This document shows positions 8,335-17,082 of a stretch of DNA of 64,000 bases, one piece after another (position 1 is the first letter of the stretch; each line of letters opens with the position of its first letter). This DNA is from Niallia circulans (GTDB lineage: Bacteria; Bacillota; Bacilli; Bacillales; Cytobacillaceae). The position numbers and the translations under genes were made by a program. The notes under the pieces are model-generated. The model did no database searches and was not told the DNA's origin. It saw only the letters and a list, made by a program, of their open reading frames with translations. The DNA lies in NCBI RefSeq assembly GCF_003726095.1, contig NZ_CP026031.1, positions 3,286,001-3,350,000 on the forward strand, given 5' to 3'.

Positions 8335-11166
8335 ATGAAGGAATTTGATTACAAGAAAAGTTTAAGGAATCACCAAAAACGTAAACGAGTACAAACGAAG
8401 AAAATTCTTGTTTCAACTGTTGTGGCTTCAACATTAGTAGTTAGTAGTCTTCCATCAATCCCAATTGGAAACCTATTAATCAAACCACAGTACACTGTAT
8501 CCGCAGCAAGTCTAGGAGAAGTTCAGTTATTAACAGATGTAGATGTTACAGCTGAATTAACAGAAAACACAGATAATTACAACTTAGCTCTTGGTTTATC
8601 TGGGGTTGGATTAGTAGATGCAGAGTTGTTTAATCCTGATCGAGTAGCTGTGTTTTATGCGCCAGATCTTGCTGGAAAATTAGAAGTAACTGAACCAGCA
8701 AATGTAAGAGTAGAGATTCTACCAATTACAATGGATAACTTACCTGCCCTTTCTAATGGAATAGATTTATTAATGGGCAGTGTAAATAATGTATTTTCAA
8801 CTTTAGTTTCATCAGTTGGTGATTTAGTAAACAATCCAATTACTGGACGACTAGTAAGCGTTGAAGGATTAGACGAGTTAGAATCATCAATCGAGGCACT
8901 AAACAATATAAATGATGCTCTAGAAGATTTATTAGCTTACGAAGATCAAGTGGATGTAACGGTGAATCCAGACGGTAGCCTAGTTGTTAATTTCAGTGAT
9001 GGATTAGGAAACCATCTTGAAACCGCTGTTAAAGATGTTGTTCTTAAACTATTAAATGATTTAACTGATTCCATTAATGCACTAGAAATATCTGGTATTG
9101 CAGGTTCTTTAATTGATCCTATTTTAACTCCTGTACAAGCATTAACTACTCCTATTCAAGATCTATCCAATCAACTACTCAATGGTTCGATTGACATAGC
9201 TAATGATCTTGCAGGTGTTCAAGTTATTGGAGAAACAACCGTTTCATTAAATGCTACTGTTCCTAAGCCAGCAGGAGTAGAAGGCTCTGTTACGATTCAG
9301 GGCGCTGGTGTAAGCACCACAACTATCGATGCTCAATTATTAAGCAACTTAGAAGATTCAGATACTGTTGTATTTAACGAAGAAGGCGACGCTGATGCCG
9401 ATGCGGACGCTGATGCTGATGCCGACGCCGATGCGGACGCTGATGCTGATGCTGATGCCGACGCCGATGCCGACGCTGATGCGGACGCCGATGCCGACGC
9501 TGATGCCGATGCCGACGCCGATGCCGATGCCGACGCTGATGCGGATGCGGATGCGGATGCGGACGCTGATGCGGACGCGGACGCTGATGCGGACGCGGAC
9601 GCTGATGCGGACGCGGACGCTGATGCGGACGCGGACGCCGACGCTGATGCCGATGCCGATGCCGACGCCGATGCTGATGCCGATGCCGATGCTGATGCTG
9701 ATGCCGATGCTGATGCCGATGCCGATGCTGATGCCGATGCCGATGCCGATGCTGATGCGGACGCTGATGCCGATGCCGATGCTGATGCCGATGCCGATGC
9801 TGATGCGGACGCTGATGCCGACGCTGATGCCGATGCCGATGCGGACGCTGATGCGGACGCCGATGCCGACGCTGATGCCGATGCCGACGCCGATGCTGAT
9901 GCCGATGCCGACGCTGATGCCGATGCTGATGCCGATGCCGATGCTGATGCCGATGCCGATGCTGATGCCGATGCCGATGCGGATGCGGACGCTGATGCCG
10001 ATGCCGATGCTGATGCCGATGCCGATGCTGATGCGGACGCTGATGCCGACGCTGATGCCGATGCGGATGCGGACGCTGATGCGGACGCCGATGCCGACGC
10101 TGATGCCGATGCGGACGCGGACGCTGATGCCGACGCGGACGCCGACGCTGATGCCGACGCTGATGCCGACGCTGATGCCGACGCTGATGCCGACGCTGAT
10201 GCCGATGCGGATGCCGATGCCGATGCTGATGCCGACGCTGATGCCGATGCTGATGCCGACGCTGATGCCGACGCTGATGCTGATGCCGATGCTGATGCGG
10301 ACGCTGATGCCGACGCCGATGCCGATGCGGACGCTGATGCCGATGCCGATGCCGACGCTGACTCTGATGCCGATGCGGACGCCGATGCGGATGCTGATGC
10401 CGATGCCGACGCTGATGCTGATGCCGATGCCGATGCCGACGCTGATGCCGACGCCGATGCCGACGCTGATGCTGATGCGGACGCGGACTCTGATGCCGAC
10501 GCTGATGCTGATGCCGATGCCGATGCCGATGCCGACGCCGATGCCGATGCCGACGCCGATGCCGACGCTGATGCCGATGCCGACGCCGATGCCGACGCTG
10601 ATGCCGATGCGGACTCTGATGCTGACGCTGACTCTGATGCCGACGCCGATGCCGACGCTGATGCCGATGCCGATGCTGATGCCGACGCCGATGCCGATGC
10701 CGATGCCGACGCCGATGCTGATGCCGACGCCGATGCCGATGCCGACGCGGATGCCGATGCCGACGCTGACTCTGATGCCGATGCTGATGCCGATGCCGAT
10801 GCCGATGCGGACGCCGATGCTGATGCCGATGCGGACGCCGACGCTGATGCCGACGCTGATGCCGATGCGGACTCTGATGCCGACGCCGATGCTGATGCCG
10901 ACGCGGATGCCGATGCCGACGCCGATGCTGATGCCGATGCCGATGCCGACGCGGATGCTGACGCTGACTCTGATGCCGACGCTGACTCTGACGCCGATGC
11001 AAACTCTGATACGAATAACAACAAAGAATATATTTTAAATACTAATAATGGAGCACAAAAACTACCTAATACAGCTACTGCTATGTGGTCATATGGTCTG
11101 GCTGGAATAGGCGCTCTTTTAAGTGGTATAGCATCGAGAATCTTTGGTAGAAGAAAACGTCAATAG
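8335..11166 (+). CDS. LPNTA-anchored surface protein with giant Asp-Ala dipeptide repeat
   Basis: The 943-residue protein has, in order: a long signal peptide (basic start [18 protein letters not shown], hydrophobic core about 25-45); an N-terminal region to about residue 351 resembling adhesive domains of Gram-positive surface proteins; an uninterrupted 538-residue array of Asp-Ala dipeptides with a few Asp-Ser (352-889); a short linker; and a cell-wall sorting signal. The signal has LPNTA, a hydrophobic helix and the tail FGRRKRQ. LPNTA is the known substrate motif of class D sortases, and such a sortase is encoded two genes downstream. The array is highly acidic and probably works as a charged stalk, like the Ser-Asp stalks of Sdr proteins, or as a cation-binding matrix. 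Ligand and role are unknown. Confidence 0.85.
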   Translation: MKEFDYKKSLRNHQKRKRVQTKKILVSTVVASTLVVSSLPSIPIGNLLIKPQYTVSAASLGEVQLLTDVDVTAELTENTDNYNLALGLSGVGLVDAELFNPDRVAVFYAPDLAGKLEVTEPANVRVEILPITMDNLPALSNGIDLLMGSVNNVFSTLVSSVGDLVNNPITGRLVSVEGLDELESSIEALNNINDALEDLLAYEDQVDVTVNPDGSLVVNFSDGLGNHLETAVKDVVLKLLNDLTDSINALEISGIAGSLIDPILTPVQALTTPIQDLSNQLLNGSIDIANDLAGVQVIGETTVSLNATVPKPAGVEGSVTIQGAGVSTTTIDAQLLSNLEDSDTVVFNEEGDADADADADADADADADADADADADADADADADADADADADADADADADADADADADADADADADADADADADADADADADADADADADADADADADADADADADADADADADADADADADADADADADADADADADADADADADADADADADADADADADADADADADADADADADADADADADADADADADADADADADADADADADADADADADADADADADADADADADADADADADADADADADADADADADADADADADADADADADADADADADADADADADADADADADADADADADADADADADADADADADADADSDADADADADADADADADADADADADADADADADADADADADSDADADADADADADADADADADADADADADADADADADADADSDADADSDADADADADADADADADADADADADADADADADADADADADADADSDADADADADADADADADADADADADADADADADSDADADADADADADADADADADADADADADADSDADADSDADANSDTNNNKEYILNTNNGAQKLPNTATAMWSYGLAGIGALLSGIASRIFGRRKRQ
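9388..11001 (+). repeat. 1,614-bp GAY-GCN hexanucleotide array
   Basis: There are 269 consecutive six-base units encoding Asp-Ala, in which Asp uses GAT and GAC and Ala uses GCT, GCC and GCG. GCA appears only in the last unit. Eight units read GACTCT (Asp-Ser), all between 10360 and 10989. Their start-to-start spacings are 126, 126, 18, 138, 102, 96 and 18 bp, which suggests duplication of larger blocks. The array is much more GC-rich than its surroundings. It keeps several other frames open on both strands by composition only. Such arrays are prone to length change and to assembly collapse. Confidence 0.95.
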
Positions 11167-11184
11167 ATCAAAAATATAGAAAAA

Positions 11185-11220
11185 AAGCAAGTGTATGTAT
11201 GCATATATATACACTTGCTT
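11185..11220 (+). terminator. hairpin after the repeat protein, weak terminator or attenuator
   Basis: Perfect 12-bp arms AAGCAAGTGTAT and ATACACTTGCTT enclose a 12-base loop, 18 bp past the stop of the surface protein gene. There is an A-run before it but no T-run after it, so read-through into the next genes is likely. Confidence 0.5.
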
Positions 11221-11262
11221 CATTACAATACAATCAAAGTTGATATTGGTGGTGCAGGATCA

Positions 11263-12924
11263 TTGTTTACAACATTAACAAGTTCTTTTCAAGAAGCTTT
11301 AGAAAAAATTTATCATTATATAAAAGAAACAGAAATATATGCTGAGTTAAATACAGAAAAGGAATGTATCTTATTTCTTTCAGTAGGATTTAAAAATAAG
11401 CGAGCAGATGTAATTAATGTTACACATCAAAATTTTGAATGGGCTTGGAAGACATTAGTTAAACAGGCTATTAAATACTTTGGTGAGGCTAAGGATTTTT
11501 GCAATATCAAGGTTGATTGGGTTAATGATAGAAAAACATATTCGATTATTGATTTTATTGAAATGATAACTCATACAAAAAAGAATTATTTTAGAAAAGG
11601 AATAAGTTTTGATTCATCTTTTACTTATGCATTTTTAGAACAAGAACTTAACAGTAACTCGATGATAAAACTTGACGGAAAAACAAACAGAGGATATTTG
11701 GATGAAGTAAACATCCAGCATTATATATCTCGCCATCGAATGGGATTAAACAAACTTGATTTTAATAAGGTAACAGCTGTCACTACATTTTCAACGCAAG
11801 GTTTTTATTGTGATCAGTACTCTTGCTACACACTTAAATCTGATGAGTATGATAATGGTAGAAGAGATACAAAATTAGATGCAAATGAGTTAAAACAAAT
11901 GATTCAAAGTGCGCAAAAACAGCTGATTAATATGTGTAAACCATATGGTAAGTTTGTTTATGGATATTTTTCATGTTTTGATAAAGAAATTAAATTTTAT
12001 AATATGCTAAGGCATGCAAGTACATTATATGCGATGACAGAATCCTATGAGCTTTTTCCAGATCCTATTTTAAAAGAATCAATAGAACGAGGACTAGATT
12101 ATTTAATCGATAAGGCAATGTATAAAGATGGACAAAAGGCCTATATCATTGACCAAATTAAAGAGGATACTTTTGAGATAAAATTAGGGGCAAATGCTGC
12201 TGCTATTCTTGCACTTTCAAAATACCTTGAGATTTTCGGTTTGAATCAGCATTACCTACTGGCTGCCCAACAGTTGGCAAAAGGAATTGTTGAATTACAA
12301 CAACCAGATGGGAAATTTATCCACGTATTACATTACCCTTCGTTAAATGTGAAAGAAGCTTATCGTATTGTTTATTACGATGGAGAGGCAGCTTTTGCGT
12401 TAATGAGGTTATATAAATTAGATAAAAATCCAAAATGGATCGAGTGTGTTGAACATGCTTTTAACTATTTCATCGCGAACAATTATTGGAAGAATCATGA
12501 CCATTGGCTAAGTTATTGTACAAACGAATTAATTAAGTATAAGCCTGAAAAGAAGTATTTTGAGTTCGGTTTAAAAAATACAAATGATAAGCTTGATTTT
12601 ATCTATCATCGAAAAACTACATATCCTACCTTTCTTGAATTGACTATGGCTACATATCATATGATCCAATATTTAAAGAAGACGAATCATGCCTCTTTGT
12701 TAACATCTTTTGATGAAAAAAAATTAATAGATACCATACATAGACGTGCTGAATATCAAAGAAATGGTTACTTTTATCCTGAATTAGCAATGTATTATAA
12801 AAATCCCAACAGAATTAAAGGTGGTTTTTTTATTAGACATCATTCATTTCGAATGCGTATAGATGACATTGAACATTATTTATCAGGATACTGTCAATAC
12901 TTTCACACATTTCTTGCTAATTGA
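11263..12924 (+). CDS. predicted alpha/alpha-toroid protein of the surface locus
   Basis: The protein has about 550 residues with no signal peptide. The C-terminal two thirds shows helical-hairpin periodicity typical of alpha/alpha toroid folds: MLRHASTLYAMTESYELF, LGANAAAILALSKYLEIF, LQQPDGKFIHV, YYDGEAAFALMRLYKL and NYFIANNYW. Such folds occur in glycan-processing enzymes and in cyclases; I do not recognise the exact family. The reading frame is open from a GTG at 11191, but that codon lies inside a hairpin and lacks a ribosome site. An in-frame TTG at 11263, preceded by GGTGG, is my choice; the start remains uncertain. The sortase gene follows after 21 bp. A role in maturation or decoration of the repeat protein is inferred from position. 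Confidence 0.6.
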   Translation: MFTTLTSSFQEALEKIYHYIKETEIYAELNTEKECILFLSVGFKNKRADVINVTHQNFEWAWKTLVKQAIKYFGEAKDFCNIKVDWVNDRKTYSIIDFIEMITHTKKNYFRKGISFDSSFTYAFLEQELNSNSMIKLDGKTNRGYLDEVNIQHYISRHRMGLNKLDFNKVTAVTTFSTQGFYCDQYSCYTLKSDEYDNGRRDTKLDANELKQMIQSAQKQLINMCKPYGKFVYGYFSCFDKEIKFYNMLRHASTLYAMTESYELFPDPILKESIERGLDYLIDKAMYKDGQKAYIIDQIKEDTFEIKLGANAAAILALSKYLEIFGLNQHYLLAAQQLAKGIVELQQPDGKFIHVLHYPSLNVKEAYRIVYYDGEAAFALMRLYKLDKNPKWIECVEHAFNYFIANNYWKNHDHWLSYCTNELIKYKPEKKYFEFGLKNTNDKLDFIYHRKTTYPTFLELTMATYHMIQYLKKTNHASLLTSFDEKKLIDTIHRRAEYQRNGYFYPELAMYYKNPNRIKGGFFIRHHSFRMRIDDIEHYLSGYCQYFHTFLAN

Positions 12925-12945
12925 TACCATAAGGAGGAGCTTTGC

Positions 12946-13545
12946 ATGAAAGTCATAGGAAATTGCTTAATTGCTGCCGGAATTTGCTTACTTATCTTCT
13001 TTGGTTATCAATATTATCATAATGAACATGCACAAAACATAGCATTTGTTGAGGCTAAAGAACTGATTGAAAATAATAAGAATATAAAAATAGATAGATC
13101 TGATAAGAAGAAAGATCCTTTTTCTCAAGTTACATTTGATTATGGGCAGAGCATCGGTATTTTGAAAATACCAAAGTTAGAAAGATCGCTTGCAATCGTT
13201 GAAGGAACAGATCCTGATTCTTTAAGTAAAGGGGTTGGCCATCTATCAGAGTCTGTACTTCCGGGTCAAGGTGAACAAATTATACTATCTGGACATCGCG
13301 ACACCGTTTTCAGGGATTTTGGCGATTTAACAATCGGTGATCAATTTATTGTGGAGATGCCTTATGGCAAGTATCATTATGAGATTAAAGAGACTGAAAT
13401 TGTTCCTGAGGATGATACCAGTGTTATCAGGAAAATGGGAAAGGAAGTTCTAGTGGTAACGACTTGTTATCCATTTTATTTTATTGGAAATGCACCTGAA
13501 AGATTTATTATTTATGCATACCCAGTAGAAAAAAAAGGATTGTGA
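12946..13545 (+). CDS. class D sortase
   Basis: The 199-residue membrane-anchored transpeptidase has an N-terminal hydrophobic anchor (about residues 5-24) and then a sortase domain. The catalytic triad is visible: His117 in LSGHRDTVF, Cys174 in VVTTCYPF and Arg186 in PERFIIY. TTCY with a short N-terminal anchor fits class D. These enzymes prefer LPNTA, exactly the motif of the Asp-Ala repeat protein two genes upstream, so this is very probably its dedicated anchoring enzyme. The ATG is preceded by AAGGAGGAG. The gene is followed immediately by a terminator. The class D member SrtC of Bacillus anthracis is linked to sporulation, but nothing here shows the same timing. Confidence 0.9.
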   Translation: MKVIGNCLIAAGICLLIFFGYQYYHNEHAQNIAFVEAKELIENNKNIKIDRSDKKKDPFSQVTFDYGQSIGILKIPKLERSLAIVEGTDPDSLSKGVGHLSESVLPGQGEQIILSGHRDTVFRDFGDLTIGDQFIVEMPYGKYHYEIKETEIVPEDDTSVIRKMGKEVLVVTTCYPFYFIGNAPERFIIYAYPVEKKGL

Positions 13546-13573
13546 ATTCAGTTTTTACTGAAACAATCCTTTT
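13533..13573 (+). terminator. intrinsic terminator of the surface operon
   Basis: AAAAGGATTGT and ACAATCCTTTT form an 11-bp stem that overlaps the sortase stop codon and is followed by TTTCTTTG. Confidence 0.8.
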
Positions 13574-13720
13574 CTTTGTGTCGTATGCGGTAGAATATTG
13601 TGCTGTGTCATCGTTGAAATAATCAAGCTAGATGTTAAGGTTCAACCATCGATACTCCCCCGCATTTTTTCAAATAGTTTCACATAGAACTATTGGTACA
13701 ATTTTTGTGTCTCTTGACGC

Positions 13721-14176
13721 CTACTTAAAACTATCTAGAAATTTACTCGCCTCACTGTTAAATTTCCACGTTACCCCGTACTTATCCACTACCATTCCGA
13801 AACTTGCTGACCACGGGGTAGAAGCTAACGGCATGATCACAGTACCACCTTCTGCAAGCTTTTCAAATATTTGCTGATTCCTATCTTGATCTGCATCAAT
13901 AATACTGATTAAGACGGTATTCCCTTTTATGATTTCACCCGTCATAGCTTGCATAAAAGGCGGAACGTCAGAAATCATTAGAATATTCCCTGAAAACTCA
14001 ATACGAGATTCCATAATCATGTTTTGCTCTTCTTTCGTTAATGGAGCATTAGAATCTTGAACAAAAGCGGCAAATCTCACCTTTTTTACATTTGTTGCAT
14101 GTAATGCCTTTTCATAGAAGTCCAGCGCTTCTTCTGCTTTTCCACCAAATTGAAGATAACTTATTGCTTTCATCAT
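13721..14176 (-). CDS. VOC-superfamily protein (PhnB/glyoxalase-like)
   Basis: The 151-residue protein has the paired beta-alpha-beta modules of the vicinal-oxygen-chelate superfamily: ISYLQFGGKAEEALDFYEKA at the N-terminus, and ASFGMVVDKYGVTW in the second module. This pattern matches the PhnB-like group, many of whose members have no known substrate. The ATG follows AGGAGGAATTAA; a second ATG is adjacent. It is divergent from a WYL-type regulator, and a near-palindrome lies between them, so the regulator probably controls it. The gene may respond to a small toxic or aromatic compound, but nothing fixes the substrate. Confidence 0.8.
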   Translation of the reverse strand: MMKAISYLQFGGKAEEALDFYEKALHATNVKKVRFAAFVQDSNAPLTKEEQNMIMESRIEFSGNILMISDVPPFMQAMTGEIIKGNTVLISIIDADQDRNQQIFEKLAEGGTVIMPLASTPWSASFGMVVDKYGVTWKFNSEASKFLDSFK

Positions 14177-14210
14177 TTAATTCCTCCTTTTTATATTTAA
14201 AGTATAATAG

Positions 14211-14233
14211 GACATAAGTGACATCTATATGTC
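14211..14233. promoter_or_regulatory. candidate operator between VOC gene and WYL regulator
   Basis: GACATA and TATGTC form an imperfect palindrome across 14211-14233, directly after a TATAAT at 14203-14208. It lies in the 74-bp gap between two divergent genes. Confidence 0.35.
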
Positions 14234-14250
14234 GTATATAGGGGGAGAAA

Positions 14251-15159
14251 ATGAAAAAAATTGAGCGACTTATATCAATAGTAATGATCTTATTACAAAA
14301 AGAAGTTGTTTCCGCATCAGAATTTAGTCGACTTTTTCATGTAACGAAACGAACGATTCAACGTGATATGGAAGCATTAAGCTATGCAAACATCCCTATT
14401 TATGCGAAATATGGTGCTGAAGGTGGATATGCACTAATGGATGAGTATAAATTCGATAAACGATTACTAAATCAGAATGATATTGAAAATATACTCGTAG
14501 CTTTAGGTGGTTTTGAGCAACTGATTACAAATCAAGAAATTCAAACGACTATTCTAAAAATCAAAGGAATGACCAGTGCAAATATATCCCCAAAACTAGA
14601 TGTAACTTTTTATGATTGGAAAGGAAGAAGTCAAATAGATGAAGATGTTTTATTAATAAAACAAGCAATGGAAAATAACTGGTTAGTAAAATTTGAGTAT
14701 GTAGACTCAATAGGAAATATCACTTCCAGAGTTGTAGAACCTTATAAGATGCATTTGCGAGAAATGCATTGGTACCTTTTTGGTTATAGTTTAGAACGGA
14801 AAGATTATCGAACCTTTAAATTGACGAGGATGACTAATATCAACAAAGGCGGTTTTTTTATACCCAGAACCGATAAGGTATTGGAAGCAGAAAAGCAACA
14901 TAATGAAAAACAAGATTTAGTTAATGTACAGCTATTGATAGACGTTGCAGTCAGAGATCAATTTATCGAGAGATATGGCAAGAACGCTGTTAACAAGGGG
15001 AATTCAGAAAGTTATCTTGCCACTATTGAATTGCCTATGAATCCATTTGCCTACCAGTTTTTAGCGGGATTCGGTAATAAGGTGAAAATTATAAAGCCTA
15101 AAGCTTTTATTGCTGAATACTTACATTTTTTGGAGGATACAGTGAAGCTTTATAAGTAA
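14251..15159 (+). CDS. YafY-type transcriptional regulator (HTH plus WYL domain)
   Basis: The 302-residue protein has an N-terminal DeoR-like helix-turn-helix (ISIVMILLQKEVVSASEF, then FHVTKRTIQRDMEAL) and a WYL domain from about residue 135. The WYL region contains KFEYVDSIGN, VVEPYKMHLREMHWYLFGY and FKLTRM. WYL domains bind nucleotides or other small ligands, and these proteins usually act as repressors of a neighbouring gene. The start follows GGGGGAGAAA. The VOC gene is transcribed divergently 74 bp away and is the likely target. Confidence 0.85.
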   Translation: MKKIERLISIVMILLQKEVVSASEFSRLFHVTKRTIQRDMEALSYANIPIYAKYGAEGGYALMDEYKFDKRLLNQNDIENILVALGGFEQLITNQEIQTTILKIKGMTSANISPKLDVTFYDWKGRSQIDEDVLLIKQAMENNWLVKFEYVDSIGNITSRVVEPYKMHLREMHWYLFGYSLERKDYRTFKLTRMTNINKGGFFIPRTDKVLEAEKQHNEKQDLVNVQLLIDVAVRDQFIERYGKNAVNKGNSESYLATIELPMNPFAYQFLAGFGNKVKIIKPKAFIAEYLHFLEDTVKLYK

Positions 15160-15262
15160 TGTTGATTATTAAGGAAAAACTGGATTGGTACTTCTATTAC
15201 TATAAGTCTTGTAATATCTTTCCTTAGAAAAAGGGAATCTAGAGCCTTCCCTCTGATTCCCC

Positions 15263-15448
15263 TCACAACCGTTGCAATCGAAGTTCCTTGATAAATGAAT
15301 CGTAATCAATCTCTAGTGTTTCACAATTGACTTTTACTTCTTCAAAGAAGTCGAATTCTCTATCTGCTGGGCGGTCGCGGTTTTCGTAGTAAAAGTTGAT
15401 TAGGTCGTATAGTTTTATAAAAGAATCTAGCTTTTCTTTTTTATTCAT
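15263..15448 (-). CDS. small hypothetical protein, 61 aa
   Basis: The protein is charged and soluble, with predicted helix throughout: KLDSFIKLYDLINFYYENRD, then EFDFFEEVKVNCETLE. The ATG is preceded by GGAGAGCGGGAT with acceptable spacing. It stands alone 64 bp left of the dihydroorotase-like gene in the same orientation. No family was recognised. Composition and ribosome site support a real gene. Confidence 0.55.
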   Translation of the reverse strand: MNKKEKLDSFIKLYDLINFYYENRDRPADREFDFFEEVKVNCETLEIDYDSFIKELRLQRL

Positions 15449-15512
15449 TTATCCCGCTCTCCTCCTGTTTTTCAATACTGTCTTTTTATCTACAAAACTT
15501 CAATAGTAGTAA

Positions 15513-16958
15513 TCACAAATCGCCTATGCTCTTAAGCTCGAAAGGAGAACCGTCCCTCTCATTCTCTCCTGGCACCACAATTCTTCCGATTGGTTGGCTG
15601 ATGATTTGCCCATTTTCCATTACTTTTGTTCCGCGGACAATGGTGGCGACTGGCATTCCTGTAATAGGTGTTTGGTTGTATGCTGTTACCTTGCTTTTGC
15701 TGTGGAGCTCTTCTCTTTTAATGGTATGTTTTTTCTTCATATCTACTATGGTAATATCTGCATCGGTTCCTACTTGTAACGACCCTTTTTGCGGGTAGAT
15801 TCCATATTGCTTTGCTGGATTTTCAGAAAGAAGTTTGCAGGCATCGACTAAAGAAATCTTCTCTTCACTTACTGCGTTTAATAGTAGTGGCGCCAATGTT
15901 TCAACCCCACACATTCCAGCAGGGATATCCCATAAGCTGCCATCCTTTTCTTCTTCGGTATGAGGAGCATGGTCAGAGCAGACAACCGTTACGGTACCAT
16001 CTTGAATCCCTCTCCACAGCTCTTCCTGATCCTTTTTATATTTAATAGGCGGATATACCTTCATCTGCGGACCAACTCTTTCATAATCCTCATTGGATAA
16101 AAAGAGATAATGCGGACATGTTTCTGATGTAATATTTGTATAGCCATCTGTTTGCGCTTGTCTTATTAGCTTTACCCCTTCTCCTGTACTGACATGAAGA
16201 ATATGCAGTCGAGTGCCAAGATTTTTCGCCAATGCAATCCCAGATTGAATGGTCATTTCCTCGGCTAAATTCGGGCGTCCTTGCAGAAGTGCCTCATAAT
16301 CTCTTTTCCCAGAAGCTTCTACTTCCTCTGTCAACCGTTGGATTATTTGATTATTTTCCGCATGAATAGCAAGAATTTGTCCCGTTTTTTGAACTTCTCG
16401 GAAAATACTATAAACCTCTCCATCTGAAAGCGGCGGAATGACACCTTTGTCTCCATCCTTATAGTTATACATCAACTGATAAGTCTCTTTATTAATGGCA
16501 TAGCCCCAGAAAAACTTAAAGCCAATCACCCCAGCCTGATGCAGTGGAACGATATCCTCTCGGTTAGCATCCCCTAAGCAAATTCCCCATATAGCGAAAT
16601 CCACATGTGCTTTAGCCGTGAGATTTTTCTTTTGTTTCTCAAAATTTTCGACATTATTAATAGGAGGATTAGTGTTCGGCATTTCAAACACAGTCGTAAT
16701 CCCACCTGCCGCTGCAGCTTGGGTGCTATAATAAAAATCTTCTTTATACGTTGGACCTGGATCCCTTGAATGTATATGGGTATCCATAAAGCCCGGACAC
16801 ACATATAACCCTTCTCCATCTGTTACCTCTAGCACTTCTCCCGCTAATTCATCCTGAGTGATGGCCGCAATCTTTCCATCTTTAATATAGAGATGCCCTT
16901 TTTCAAATCCATTTCCGGTATATAAATAGCCGTTTTTAATAACATGATCCCACAACAT
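15513..16958 (-). CDS. dihydroorotase-like cyclic amidohydrolase
   Basis: The protein has about 481 residues in the amidohydrolase superfamily (dihydroorotase, allantoinase, hydantoinase). PGFMDTHIHSRDPG carries the HxH metal ligands; FKFFWG holds the Lys expected to be carboxylated; HAEN, HILHVS and CSDHAPHT supply the remaining metal and catalytic residues. DHAPHT and DPG favour dihydroorotase or allantoinase. I start at ATG 16958, which follows GGAGTGGAGAGT. The frame is open further upstream only through a short tandem repeat (17015-17067). It is the last gene of a leftward unit with PyrD-like, PyrK-like and carbamoylase genes. Proposed role: opening of dihydroorotate to N-carbamoyl-aspartate during orotate breakdown. 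The C-terminus runs into a short GC-rich repeat at 15544. Confidence 0.8.
   Translation of the reverse strand: MLWDHVIKNGYLYTGNGFEKGHLYIKDGKIAAITQDELAGEVLEVTDGEGLYVCPGFMDTHIHSRDPGPTYKEDFYYSTQAAAAGGITTVFEMPNTNPPINNVENFEKQKKNLTAKAHVDFAIWGICLGDANREDIVPLHQAGVIGFKFFWGYAINKETYQLMYNYKDGDKGVIPPLSDGEVYSIFREVQKTGQILAIHAENNQIIQRLTEEVEASGKRDYEALLQGRPNLAEEMTIQSGIALAKNLGTRLHILHVSTGEGVKLIRQAQTDGYTNITSETCPHYLFLSNEDYERVGPQMKVYPPIKYKKDQEELWRGIQDGTVTVVCSDHAPHTEEEKDGSLWDIPAGMCGVETLAPLLLNAVSEEKISLVDACKLLSENPAKQYGIYPQKGSLQVGTDADITIVDMKKKHTIKREELHSKSKVTAYNQTPITGMPVATIVRGTKVMENGQIISQPIGRIVVPGENERDGSPFELKSIGDL
15544..15556. repeat. short intergenic-type repeat GGAGAACCGTCCC (copy 1)
   Basis: The related 14-mer GGAGGAACCGTCCC recurs at 42426-42439, in both cases at the 3' end of a leftward gene. 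Here it codes for part of the last residues of the amidohydrolase (ERDGSPFE). Confidence 0.5.
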
Positions 16959-17014
16959 ACTCTCCACTCCTTTTTTATATGAAAAAATCGATTGATCAAC
17001 CAATGCGGCGAAGA

Positions 17015-17067
17015 TATCAGCCAAACTTTGGGGGTTATCAGCCAAAACGCCTTGCTTATCAGCCAAA
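17015..17067. repeat. three direct repeats of TATCAGCCAAA at 21-bp period
   Basis: TATCAGCCAAA occurs at 17015-17025, 17036-17046 and 17057-17067, spaced exactly 21 bp, with a degenerate fourth unit to the left. They lie between the PyrD-like gene and the start of the amidohydrolase. On the minus strand they would encode LAD-containing heptapeptides, but I regard the region as intergenic. Confidence 0.75.
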
Positions 17068-17082
17068 CACCCCTACATCCGA

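Noticed and set aside
9333-11038. Long open frames in other phases and on the minus strand across the Asp-Ala array, encoding Ala-Ser, Met/Pro/Leu/Thr or Arg/His repeats
   Set aside because: They follow automatically from the GAYGCN composition, lack ribosome sites and have no non-repeat domain. Only the plus-strand frame has a signal peptide and sorting signal.
11191-11262. Start of the toroid protein at GTG 11191
   Set aside because: The codon is inside a perfect hairpin and has no Shine-Dalgarno sequence; an in-frame TTG at 11263 is preceded by GGTGG.
15233-15261. GGGAATC/GATTCCC hairpin as a terminator of the WYL regulator
   Set aside because: The stem is only 7 bp with a 15-base loop and no T-run; kept as unproven.
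16959-17066. N-terminal extension of the amidohydrolase through LAD-type heptapeptides
   Set aside because: The extension is encoded by 21-bp direct repeats, and ATG 16958 has a proper ribosome site.
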